In this document: piece by piece, positions 1 to 5,466 of the stretch
How the letters are laid out: the number at the start of each line of letters is the position of its first letter
How positions within the stretch are numbered: position 1 is the first letter of the stretch
Assembly: GCA_021443285.1 (NCBI GenBank)
Contig: JABUUG010000100.1
Coordinates: 2,557 to 8,022 of the forward strand
Reading direction: 5' to 3'
Length of the DNA: 5,466 bases
From: Bacteroidaceae bacterium
Lineage (GTDB): Bacteria; Bacteroidota; Bacteroidia; Bacteroidales; Bacteroidaceae
Program-made: the position numbers and the translations under genes
The notes under the pieces: generated by a model
What the model saw: only the letters and a program-made list of their open reading frames with translations
The model's database searches: none
Told to the model about the DNA's origin: nothing

Positions 1-1599
1 ACTGCTTCAGCGAAAAAAGCCAACGCTTTGGAGAATAGTTTTGCCGATACTATAGAGCCGAAGGTGAACATCCCCGCAGAGATTGTCGCAAGAGCAATGC
101 AATGGGACTATAGCGCCCCACTGCCTATACCTGAATACTGCAAGGGGAAGGCTGTAGTGAAAGGGCATGTGTATGGTGTTGCTGAGGGAAAGACATACAT
201 TGTAAGCGTCTCGCCAAGAGGCATTGTTGATGGCGATAGCGATGATGCAAAATACAGGGTGCAGTGTGACAGGAACGGCGATTTCTCGTTGGAAGTGCCG
301 CTCAGTCAAAGCGTCTCCCCCGCCTTTGTCCGTATTGACGACACATGGCTGGTAGAGGAAATTCTTATTGAGAACGGCAAGACGACGGAGATATATTATG
401 ACGATGCTTATGCACGCCACGAGAAAGCCTTGTATGAATCAAAACAAAGATATACAGTAGTCTGCGGTCCGTACAATGATATAAACAACGCTTTTGACAG
501 ACAAGAGTATAGTGAGATTTTTTTTGACCGTTTCGCTGACAGGCAAGGGCGCGGATATGAAGAATGGTATCAGGAAGAAATGGTGGAGTTTGTTGAGCGG
601 AAGATTGACATAATAAACAGCAAACCGATTACTCCACGCGCAAAGCAATACTATGCGATGTGTCTGCGAACAGAAATCCCATCTCAGTTGATAACAAACA
701 TCATGTTAATGAGTGAGGATCAGAAAAGGCATATCTGGTACCCACGCTCCATATACCGTCTGCTGAAAGACGAGAGGTATTTCCCCAAGAGTAAGGCCGG
801 ACGAGGGAGCGTGGACAGTATCGACGATGGGAATGTGCTGAAGCTGTTGCCGTCTTTTTATCAGTATGGCAGTAGCCTATACCACGCCTTTTCTAAAGAT
901 GAGGCCAGCATGCGCCAGTTGTATGGTGAGAATCTTGACAAGACTGCGCCCCAGAGTGAAATTGCTGCCAAACGGGAAGCTTGGGAAAAGGAGGTGTTTG
1001 GCGACAACAGTCTGTTTGATGAACTGCAACTGGCATATATATGCAATGAAATTTTCGACCATCTGGAACCGTTAAGCGAGCAGGTTCTCGCTCAACTGAA
1101 GCAGCATCCAAACAAGGCTTTCGCCGAACTGCTTCTCGCAAAGAACGCCGAACTTATTGCGTGCATCAACGGCAATAAAAATAAAGGGAAGGTTGTGCCC
1201 TGTAACCTCCCTGAATATGGCGACAGCATAATCTCCGAGATAATGAAGAAGCACGCGGGAAAGGTTATATATATGGATGTGTGGGCAACATGGTGCTCGC
1301 CGTGCCGTAGTGCCATTGAAGAGATGGAACCATACAAGGATGAGTTCAAGGCGAAAGATGTGGTGTTTGTCTATCTCACCGACGAATCATCGCCGCAGCA
1401 AGTATGGGAGAACTGCATCCAGGACTACGATGGTGAGCACTACCGCATAACAAAGCTGCAGATGCAGGAGATATTCAAGAAATATGGTTTCAGGGGATGG
1501 CCCTCGTACTTGATAATCGGAAAAGATGGCAAGACGCTGTACCAGTCGAAAGATACTTATATCAAAGATATGGTGGAAGTCTTGCGTGGACTGTTGTAA
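1..1599 (+). CDS. TlpA-like thioredoxin-fold protein, 5'-truncated
   Basis: The reading frame is open from base 1 to the TAA at 1597-1599, giving 532 visible residues, so the true start lies left of the window. A TTG at 28 is in frame but nothing marks it as a start. The C-terminal part (about visible residues 410-532) is a thioredoxin domain: a hydrophobic strand leads into W-C-S-P-C, with the two cysteines at codons 1294-1296 and 1303-1305, and a G-W-P motif supplies the cis-proline (1501-1503) before a strand and a G-K-D-G turn. The N-terminal region (about 50-130) is beta-rich, and a long helical, charged middle follows. This layout resembles Bacteroidetes DUF4369/TlpA-type extracytoplasmic proteins, which are thiol-disulfide reductases or isomerases of the envelope. 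The signal peptide, if there is one, is outside the window. The family call is firm; the substrate and exact subfamily are unknown. It is probably co-transcribed with the lipoprotein gene 26 bp downstream. Confidence 0.85.
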   Translation, partial: TASAKKANALENSFADTIEPKVNIPAEIVARAMQWDYSAPLPIPEYCKGKAVVKGHVYGVAEGKTYIVSVSPRGIVDGDSDDAKYRVQCDRNGDFSLEVPLSQSVSPAFVRIDDTWLVEEILIENGKTTEIYYDDAYARHEKALYESKQRYTVVCGPYNDINNAFDRQEYSEIFFDRFADRQGRGYEEWYQEEMVEFVERKIDIINSKPITPRAKQYYAMCLRTEIPSQLITNIMLMSEDQKRHIWYPRSIYRLLKDERYFPKSKAGRGSVDSIDDGNVLKLLPSFYQYGSSLYHAFSKDEASMRQLYGENLDKTAPQSEIAAKREAWEKEVFGDNSLFDELQLAYICNEIFDHLEPLSEQVLAQLKQHPNKAFAELLLAKNAELIACINGNKNKGKVVPCNLPEYGDSIISEIMKKHAGKVIYMDVWATWCSPCRSAIEEMEPYKDEFKAKDVVFVYLTDESSPQQVWENCIQDYDGEHYRITKLQMQEIFKKYGFRGWPSYLIIGKDGKTLYQSKDTYIKDMVEVLRGLL

Positions 1600-1625
1600 A
1601 CAGGTTACTAGGTTGGGTTTGAATT

Positions 1626-2273
1626 ATGCTTAGCTCTTTTCGCATAGTATTGGTGGTATTGTTTGCCTTGATGTTATCGCTGATTACATCTTGCAGCAGC
1701 TGTGGCTCAGGCGACAGTGTGCCTGAGGTTGCTGTTCAGGATTATCCCGACACGATTACCATTTTCGCCCAGCGTGTGGCGCAGACCTCGCGGATATATA
1801 CTGCAGAGATGGTTGTGCGGAAGATTGTTACGCATGAAGACAAGAAGCATCTGTCTGGCAAACTGCTTGGCAATGATGTGGATATAGAGCTGCCGCTGTC
1901 GGACAGGAAAATAGCTGTTCCCATAGAGTATGTAGTGAAAGGCTACATAGACCTTACGGGTTTCTCTGCGGCAAATGTTTCGAGAAATGGAAATAAGATA
2001 AGAATCACACTGCCCCGGCCACAGGTGGAGCTTACTTCCTCTGAGATAGACTACGATGAGATGAAGCGTAATGTCTCCCTTTTCCGGTCTGATTTTACTG
2101 ACAAGGAACTGACCGAACTGACACGAAGTAGTAGGAAAAGCTTGCTGAAGAACCTGCCCAAAGTAATGATAACAGAAAAGGCAAAGGCAAGTGCAAGGAA
2201 CATAATGCTGCCAATACTCAGGGAACTCGGCTTTGAGGAGGCAGAAATGGAGATAGATATAAATAACGAATAG
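1626..2273 (+). CDS. DUF4230 family lipoprotein
   Basis: This 215-residue protein starts at ATG 1626, 26 bp after the thioredoxin-like gene, in the same direction. Residues 1-22 form a lipoprotein signal: Arg6, a hydrophobic stretch at 7-19, then the lipobox I-T-S-C with Cys23 as the predicted lipidated residue. Cys26 follows closely. No clear acidic export signal follows Cys23, so surface exposure is not indicated. The rest fits DUF4230: an R-K-I-V strand, a V-V-K-G-Y-I-D-L segment, I-R-I-T-L-P-R-P near the middle, and a C-terminal helical region with an A-R-N-I-M-L-P-I-L-R-E-L-G-F segment. DUF4230 has no established biochemical function that I know of, so none is assigned. The last codons (N-N-E) and the TAG stop lie inside an intergenic repeat array; TGA follows immediately in the same frame. 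This suggests that the repeat created or replaced the original 3' end. Confidence 0.8.
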   Translation: MLSSFRIVLVVLFALMLSLITSCSSCGSGDSVPEVAVQDYPDTITIFAQRVAQTSRIYTAEMVVRKIVTHEDKKHLSGKLLGNDVDIELPLSDRKIAVPIEYVVKGYIDLTGFSAANVSRNGNKIRITLPRPQVELTSSEIDYDEMKRNVSLFRSDFTDKELTELTRSSRKSLLKNLPKVMITEKAKASARNIMLPILRELGFEEAEMEIDINNE

Positions 2274-2305
2274 TGAATAACGAATAACGAATAGTTTGCT
2301 GCCGC
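2261..2305 (+). repeat. GAATA heptamer repeat module, copy 1
   Basis: Four consecutive 7-bp units (GAATAGT, GAATAAC, GAATAAC, GAATAGT at 2268-2295), preceded by a degenerate unit AAATAAC (2261-2267), run into the tail TTGCTGCCGC (2296-2305). The first 13 bases are the last codons and stop of the DUF4230 gene. The tail plus last heptamer (2289-2305) is complementary to 2371-2387, with one G-T position in 17. Confidence 0.85.
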
Positions 2306-2310
2306 AATAG

Positions 2311-2346
2311 TAGTGAATAACGAATAATGAATAGTTTTACTGCCGC
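2311..2346 (+). repeat. GAATA heptamer repeat module, copy 2
   Basis: This is a second direct copy: three heptamers (GAATAAC, GAATAAT, GAATAGT at 2315-2335) followed by a variant tail TTTACTGCCGC (2336-2346). The tail differs from copy 1 by a small substitution and length change but keeps the terminal GCCGC. It begins 6 bp after copy 1 ends. Confidence 0.8.
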
Positions 2347-2370
2347 ACAGACTGTTAATGTTCAAACATC

Positions 2371-2411
2371 GCGGTAGCAAACTATTCATTTTTCACTATT
2401 CGTTATTCGTT
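2371..2411 (-). repeat. GAATA heptamer repeat module, copy 3 (inverted)
   Basis: Read on the minus strand this copy has four heptamers (GAATAAC, GAATAGT, GAAAAAT, GAATAGT) and then TTGCTACCGC, the same order as copy 1 but inverted. It can pair with copy 1 over 2289-2305, and again further out where AATAACGAATAGTGAA is shared. It can pair less well with copy 2, across a 24-nt gap. It ends directly against the A/T tract of the ilvC terminator. Confidence 0.85.
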
Positions 2412-2446
2412 AAAAAATCCTCCGCTGCATCATGCAGCGGAGGATT
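2411..2446 (-). terminator. Intrinsic terminator of ilvC
   Basis: A perfect palindrome has 15-nt arms, 2416-2430 and 2432-2446, around a single C at 2431. It can form a GC-rich hairpin with a stem of about 14 bp and a very small loop. Read on the minus strand, the stem is followed by a run of six T (complement of 2412-2417). It lies 25 bp past the ilvC stop, in the right orientation to end the ilvC transcript. On the plus strand the hairpin is followed by CTTATATTGG, which has no U-run, so it is at best a poor terminator for the DUF4230 transcript. Confidence 0.92.
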
Positions 2447-2471
2447 CTTATATTGGTATGTGTGTGTGCGA

Positions 2472-3515
2472 TTAGTTGTTTTCTGGGCGGAGCTGGCGAA
2501 CTGTTGCGCCTGCACGCCACATCTCGCTTTCGCGGAGAGCCTGAAGCTCTTTCTCAAGACCTACACGGTAGTCGGGCTTTGAGTTGGCATCAATAGAAAT
2601 CTGTGCCTCTGTACCTGTAACAACCGACTGGTAGAGCTTCTGGACAACAGGCTTGATTGCATCGTGGAAAGGACCCATCCAGTCGAGAGCACCACGCTGT
2701 GCAGTGGTAGAGCAGTTAGCATACATCCAGTCCATACCCTTTGCGCCGAAGAGAGGCATGAGCGACTGTGTGAGTTCTTCAACAGTCTCGTTGAAAGCCT
2801 CTGATGGCGAGTGGCCATTCTCGCGGAGAACCTCATACTGAGCGAGGAGGAGTCCCTGAATAGCACCCATGAGTGAGCCGCGCTCTCCAGTGAGGTCAGA
2901 TGTGGCCTCGCGCTGGAATGTAGTCTCGAACATATAGCCAGAGCCGATACCGATACCAAAAGCAAGAACCTTGTCAAGAGCCTTGCCGGTAGCATCCTGA
3001 TAAACAGCGTAAGAAGAGTTCAGACCACGACCTTCGAGGAACATTGTGCGGAGCGATGTGCCAGAGCCTTTAGGTGCAACCATGATGACGTCAATGTCTG
3101 TTGGAGGAACAACGCCTGTGCGGTCGCTCCAGTTGATTGCGAAGCCATGAGAGAAATAGAGAGCCTTGCCAGCTGTGAGGTATGGCTTGATGGTCGGCCA
3201 AAGCTGCATCTGTGCAGCGTCAGAAAGGAGCATGCAGACGATAGTTCCCTTTTGTGCAGCCTCTTCAAGAGAGAAGAGGGTTTCGCCCGGCTTCCATCCG
3301 TCGGCAACAGCCTTATCATAAGTCTTGCCCTGACGCTGACCAACGATTACGTTAAAACCATTGTCGCGGAGGTTGCAGGCCTGTCCAGGTCCCTGTACTC
3401 CATAGCCGAGAACAGCGATTGTCTCGTTCTTCAATACTTCGCGTGCCTTCTCAAGTGAGAACTCTTTGCTGGTAACAACTGTTTCAATTGTACCGCCGAA
3501 ATCTAATTGTGCCAT
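2472..3515 (-). CDS. ilvC: Ketol-acid reductoisomerase (NADP+), class I
   Basis: IlvC catalyses the Mg2+-dependent alkyl migration and NADPH reduction of acetolactate or acetohydroxybutyrate, the second step of valine, leucine and isoleucine synthesis, in the cytosol. The 347-residue protein is full length for the Bacteroidetes form and has a single C-terminal helical domain, as in class I. The Rossmann motif G-Y-G-V-Q-G-P-G is at residues 37-44, followed by G-Q-R-Q-G-K (59-64), which probably contacts the NADPH phosphate. H123 is in F-S-H-G-F and K149 in A-P-K-G-S-G. Metal ligands D207 and E211 lie in S-D-L-T-G-E-R, and E243 and E247 in the second metal-binding helix. All expected active-site residues are present. 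The ATG at 3513-3515 is preceded by an A-rich leader without a Shine-Dalgarno sequence, as is usual in this phylum. The upstream neighbour is the acyl-ACP thioesterase, and a strong terminator follows the stop. Confidence 0.98.
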   Translation of the reverse strand: MAQLDFGGTIETVVTSKEFSLEKAREVLKNETIAVLGYGVQGPGQACNLRDNGFNVIVGQRQGKTYDKAVADGWKPGETLFSLEEAAQKGTIVCMLLSDAAQMQLWPTIKPYLTAGKALYFSHGFAINWSDRTGVVPPTDIDVIMVAPKGSGTSLRTMFLEGRGLNSSYAVYQDATGKALDKVLAFGIGIGSGYMFETTFQREATSDLTGERGSLMGAIQGLLLAQYEVLRENGHSPSEAFNETVEELTQSLMPLFGAKGMDWMYANCSTTAQRGALDWMGPFHDAIKPVVQKLYQSVVTGTEAQISIDANSKPDYRVGLEKELQALRESEMWRAGATVRQLRPENN

Positions 3516-3614
3516 TTTTTTATAATGTTTTAATGTTAAATGTTTTTTGATGATTATGACGTTTATGCGTCTAATGTGGGGGGTGTTTTGTTCTGAAATT
3601 CACAGAAACGGCTG

Positions 3615-3640
3615 CAAATTTAGCATTTGGTAAGGGCAAA
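3615..3640 (-). promoter_or_regulatory. Possible ilvC promoter (Bacteroidetes type)
   Basis: On the minus strand TAAATTTG (3622-3615) matches the Bacteroidetes -7 consensus TAnnTTTG exactly. A TTTG (3640-3637) lies upstream, but the gap of 14 nt is shorter than the roughly 19-20 nt expected for the -33 element, so only the -7 box is convincing. Transcription from here would leave a leader of about 90-95 nt before the ilvC ATG. That leader has no ATG. Its one GTG frame reads only ten codons, none of them Val, Leu or Ile apart from the start, so no attenuator leader peptide is visible. Confidence 0.4.
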
Positions 3641-3660
3641 GTGCCTTATTTTTAGCACTT
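3639..3660 (-). other. Short hairpin downstream of thioesterase gene
   Basis: AAGTGC (3639-3644) and GCACTT (3655-3660) can form a 6-bp stem with a 10-nt loop, starting 16 nt after the thioesterase stop codon. No T-run follows on the minus strand, so this is not a convincing terminator. It also overlaps the TTTG upstream of the possible ilvC promoter box. It may be a weak pausing or processing structure, or chance. Confidence 0.3.
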
Positions 3661-3676
3661 AAGCAGAAAAGTTTTG

Positions 3677-4450
3677 CTATATTTTGACAAAAGTCACTTT
3701 GCATCTTACCGCCTCTATCTCTTCTGGTTGCTGGCTGTTGTGTTTGCGTACACTGACGAGTGTACTGCCATCGGCATCCTCTTCACAGTAGAAACTGAGG
3801 ATATCACCGGGATGGGCTTCCGCCACATAAGCCACGTCTATGTGCTTGACATTGTGGGTCTTATAGTGCTCTATTGGAAAGAGATTGAGCACATGCTCTA
3901 TGTATTTGATGCTGTTTATGTGGCAGTTGTAGTCGGTGTCGTAATATGTGGTCTTAATCTCGCTGGTTTTGACAGCTTTGTCGCTTATCTTCACTCTGGA
4001 CAGGTTTTTGATGGGTGTCTTTTTGTCTGCCTCAATGTAGTTGCTGATGTCCCCGTCGCGAACGGCGAATATGTCTGTCGGCTGTCGCGTCTCGGTGTCT
4101 ATCAGTGCCCAGATGCTTTTTCCGTATGCAAGCACTTGTCCGTCATCTTCAGAGATGACCTCAAAGTTGCGGTTGGTGAAATAGCGCATCGCATTCTCCA
4201 CCCATGTGCTGACGGAGAATTTCTCATAGGCTGTCGGCATGCGCAAGACATCTATGGCAAAGCGGGAGAGCACCCACGACTTGTGGCGTGGAAGGAGATA
4301 GTGTATTCCGAAGTTGCGGTCGTTGGAATGGAAGTCGGCGGCGTTAAGCATTTGTGTGCCCAATGCCCCAAGAAAAAGCTGCCTTTTGAAGTCGCAGTGG
4401 AAAGGTTCACTTACGAAACTGTAGGTTCCGATTTTGGGTAATAAGAGCAT
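3677..4450 (-). CDS. Acyl-ACP thioesterase (FatA/FatB-like family)
   Basis: This 257-residue protein is a full-length bacterial member of the acyl-ACP thioesterase family (double hotdog fold), which hydrolyses acyl-ACP to free fatty acid and ACP in the cytosol. The N-terminal hotdog holds the conserved W-V-L-S-R segment (59-63), W-V-E-N (83-86) and F-T-N-R-N-F (91-96). The second hotdog carries the catalytic D-x-N-x-H at D173, N175 and H177, then N-S-I-K-Y-I-E-H, and E211 in A-Y-V-A-E. The D-to-E spacing of 38 equals that of plant FatB as I recall it. The ATG at 4448-4450 is the first start after an in-frame stop at about 4477-4479, so the start is secure. In Bacteroides this gene sits between ilvH and ilvC. 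Here it still precedes ilvC, by 161 bp, but is the first gene of its strand. Its link to branched-chain amino acid synthesis is conserved in position but unexplained. Confidence 0.93.
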   Translation of the reverse strand: MLLLPKIGTYSFVSEPFHCDFKRQLFLGALGTQMLNAADFHSNDRNFGIHYLLPRHKSWVLSRFAIDVLRMPTAYEKFSVSTWVENAMRYFTNRNFEVISEDDGQVLAYGKSIWALIDTETRQPTDIFAVRDGDISNYIEADKKTPIKNLSRVKISDKAVKTSEIKTTYYDTDYNCHINSIKYIEHVLNLFPIEHYKTHNVKHIDVAYVAEAHPGDILSFYCEEDADGSTLVSVRKHNSQQPEEIEAVRCKVTFVKI

Positions 4451-4485
4451 TTGGATGATAAATTTTGCGCGAAGTTATGAGTCAG

Positions 4486-4570
4486 TAAGTGGAAATTGTT
4501 GATTTTATGGTGCAAAAAGAGTGAAATAATGGTAAAAAGCGGTAAATTCTCCGAAATAGTTTTCCACTTA
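4486..4570. repeat. Spaced 10-bp inverted repeat, possible operator pair
   Basis: TAAGTGGAAA (4486-4495) is the exact reverse complement of TTTCCACTTA (4561-4570). The matching arms begin 75 bp apart, close to seven helical turns. The right arm overlaps the -33 region of the predicted mutA promoter, and the left arm lies 36 bp upstream of the thioesterase start codon. It may be a pair of half-sites for a regulator of both genes, or chance. Confidence 0.35.
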
Positions 4571-4590
4571 TTCTTTTATGATTAATTTTG
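4560..4590 (+). promoter_or_regulatory. mutA promoter, Bacteroidetes sigma type
   Basis: TAATTTTG (4583-4590) matches the -7 consensus TAnnTTTG exactly. A T-rich TTTT/TTTC element at 4560-4564 lies 18-19 nt upstream, in the place of the -33 TTTG box. The expected start of transcription is near 4596-4598. This gives a short A/C-rich leader ending in AATTAAAAGAT before the ATG, typical of Bacteroidetes genes without a Shine-Dalgarno sequence. Confidence 0.7.
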
Positions 4591-4633
4591 TGGCCAATAT
4601 ACACATCAACAACCAATTAACAAATTAAAAGAT

Positions 4634-5466
4634 ATGTCTAACATTAAGGAAAAACTCTTTACCGAGTTTGTTGCTCCTACAACCCAGGAATGGCTTGACA
4701 AGATTGAGGTTGACCTGAAGGGTGCGGATTTCAACAAACGCATGGTTTGGAGAACAAACGAGGGGTTCAATGTGATGCCCTTCTATCGCAGCGAGGATTT
4801 GAAAGATCTCCAGGCTGTGAAGTGCATGCCGGGCGAATTCCCATTTGTCCGCGGCAACAAAACGAACGAAAATCTGTGGTATGTTCGCCAGGACATCGTG
4901 GTGGATGATGCCAAGGAAGCCAACGCAAAGGCTCTCGACATCCTGAACAAGGGCGTTGACTCGCTGGGTTTCATCATCGACGCTGACGACCTGAGCAAGG
5001 AGTTCATCGCAACACTCCTCGATGGCATACTGCCACAGTATGTTGAACTGAACTTCTCTACTTGCCAGCGCCGCAGCATAAACCTCGCAAAGGGACTGGT
5101 GGCTTATTTCAAGGAGAAGAACTACCCTCTCGCCGACTGCAAGGGTTCTATCAACTTTGACCCGATACATCGCATACTCACCAAGGGTAGGCCTGTAGCA
5201 GAGGTGATAAAGAGCGGCAAAGAAATCATCGAGACACTCGCCGAACTGCCTGGCTACAAGTGCGTGAATGTGAATTCAGTGGCTCTGAACAATGCTGGTG
5301 CATACATCTTCCAGGAGCTGGGCTACGCCTTGGCATGGGGCGCTGAATATATGCAGCAGCTCACAGAGATGGGCGTTGACGCTACAGAGGTTGGCAAGCG
5401 CATGAAGTTCAACATGGGTGTGTCTGACGACTATTTCATGGAGATTGCAAAGTTCCGCGCTGCCCG
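4634..5466 (+). CDS. mutA: Methylmalonyl-CoA mutase small subunit, 3'-truncated
   Basis: From ATG 4634 the frame is open to the right edge: 277 complete codons, perhaps a little under half of the usual 600-plus residues. MutA is the small, non-cobalamin-binding subunit that pairs with MutB to interconvert succinyl-CoA and methylmalonyl-CoA; in fermenting Bacteroidales this feeds propionate formation. The N-terminus (E-K-L-F-T-E-F at 5-11, then W-L-D-K-I-E-V-D-L-K-G at 20-30) and V-M-P-F-Y (47-51) are typical of the MutA/MutB TIM-barrel family, as is F-P-F-V-R-G (69-74). Later barrel segments such as I-N-F-D-P, V-N-V-N-S and the G-A-Y-I-F-Q-E-L-G-Y-A helix also fit. The ATG is supported by the promoter 44 bp upstream and the A-rich leader. 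mutB would be expected just downstream, outside the window. The gene is divergent from the thioesterase-ilvC pair. Confidence 0.95.
   Translation, partial: MSNIKEKLFTEFVAPTTQEWLDKIEVDLKGADFNKRMVWRTNEGFNVMPFYRSEDLKDLQAVKCMPGEFPFVRGNKTNENLWYVRQDIVVDDAKEANAKALDILNKGVDSLGFIIDADDLSKEFIATLLDGILPQYVELNFSTCQRRSINLAKGLVAYFKEKNYPLADCKGSINFDPIHRILTKGRPVAEVIKSGKEIIETLAELPGYKCVNVNSVALNNAGAYIFQELGYALAWGAEYMQQLTEMGVDATEVGKRMKFNMGVSDDYFMEIAKFRAA

Larger units (their letters stand above)
4451..4633. other. Divergent intergenic region, thioesterase / mutA
   Basis: This 183-bp, AT-rich region separates two divergently transcribed genes. It holds the mutA promoter, a spaced inverted repeat (separate entries) and a GGTAAA direct repeat at 4531 and 4541, exactly one helical turn apart. 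No credible ORF is present. For the thioesterase strand the best -7 candidate is TCTTTTTG (4520-4513, one mismatch to TAnnTTTG) without a clear -33 partner, so that promoter is not assigned. No cobalamin-riboswitch-sized leader fits before mutA, because the predicted leader is only about 35-40 nt. Confidence 0.7.

Noticed and set aside
7..420. A 137-codon minus-strand frame opposite the thioredoxin-like gene
   Set aside because: Antisense shadow of a clearly coding frame, with no domain or initiation signal.
1614..1621. TGGGTTTG as a promoter -7 box for the DUF4230 gene
   Set aside because: It has one mismatch, no -33 partner, and would start transcription at or beyond the start codon; co-transcription with the upstream gene is simpler.
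2051..2389. A minus-strand open frame with a repetitive Y-S-L-F / I-H-Y-S-L-F peptide
   Set aside because: The periodic peptide is only the translation of the 7-bp repeat array, and the rest is antisense to the DUF4230 gene. No sign of a real protein.
2261..2411. CRISPR array
   Set aside because: The units are 7 bp with no unique spacers, and the third copy is inverted. This is a tandem and inverted repeat cluster.
2261..2446. Insertion sequence or MITE with target-site duplication
   Set aside because: No transposase is present, and I could not identify a clean duplicated target flanking the palindrome. The possibility remains open but is not supported enough to annotate.
2358..2582. A 74-codon plus-strand frame running through the repeat, the terminator and the end of ilvC
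   Set aside because: It crosses the terminator hairpin and overlaps the antisense of ilvC; the composition is unlike a protein and no start signal is visible.
3674..4441. A 255-codon open frame on the plus strand opposite the thioesterase gene
   Set aside because: It begins with TTG, mirrors the thioesterase almost end to end, and its product (rich in V, Y and C, no motif) looks like an antisense shadow. The minus-strand protein has a full set of family motifs.
4591..4633. Cobalamin riboswitch upstream of mutA
   Set aside because: The predicted leader is only about 35-40 nt and lacks any B12-box-like sequence or space for the fold.

Overview
The window looks like ordinary chromosome from a member of the Bacteroidales, probably a Prevotella-like species. 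Four things suggest this: the protein families present (a Bacteroidetes-type TlpA-like thioredoxin protein, a DUF4230 lipoprotein, a 347-residue class I IlvC, a FatA-like acyl-ACP thioesterase and the methylmalonyl-CoA mutase small subunit); A-rich leaders in place of strong Shine-Dalgarno sites; promoter boxes of the Bacteroidetes TAnnTTTG form; and heptameric GAATA-type intergenic repeats. The genus is inferred from overall similarity recalled from memory, not from a search.

Left part (1-2273, + strand): the 3' portion of a large thioredoxin-fold protein, open at the left window edge, is followed 26 bp later by a small DUF4230 lipoprotein. The two are probably co-transcribed envelope genes.

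Convergent gap (2274-2471): three copies of a repeat module fill most of this gap. Each is an array of 7-bp GAATA units ending in a GCCGC-type tail; two are direct and one is inverted. The first copy overlaps the end of the DUF4230 gene and supplies its stop codon. The inverted copy abuts a perfect 31-bp palindrome that forms the intrinsic terminator of ilvC.

Middle (2472-4450, - strand): an acyl-ACP thioesterase gene lies upstream of ilvC, 161 bp apart. A promoter-like box sits in the gap, so ilvC may have its own transcription start. This is the end of the ilv cluster known in Bacteroides, but here the thioesterase is the first gene and ilvD/ilvB/ilvH do not precede it.

Right part (4451-5466): a 183-bp divergent intergenic region carries a good Bacteroidetes-type promoter for mutA and a widely spaced 10-bp inverted repeat. 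It is followed by the first 277 codons of mutA, which runs off the right edge. MutA with MutB interconverts succinyl-CoA and methylmalonyl-CoA, the route to propionate in these fermenters.

No mobile-element gene, tRNA, rRNA or CRISPR array was seen. I found no undescribed multi-gene system. The most unusual material is the repeat cluster at 2261-2411 and the spaced inverted repeat in the divergent promoter region.
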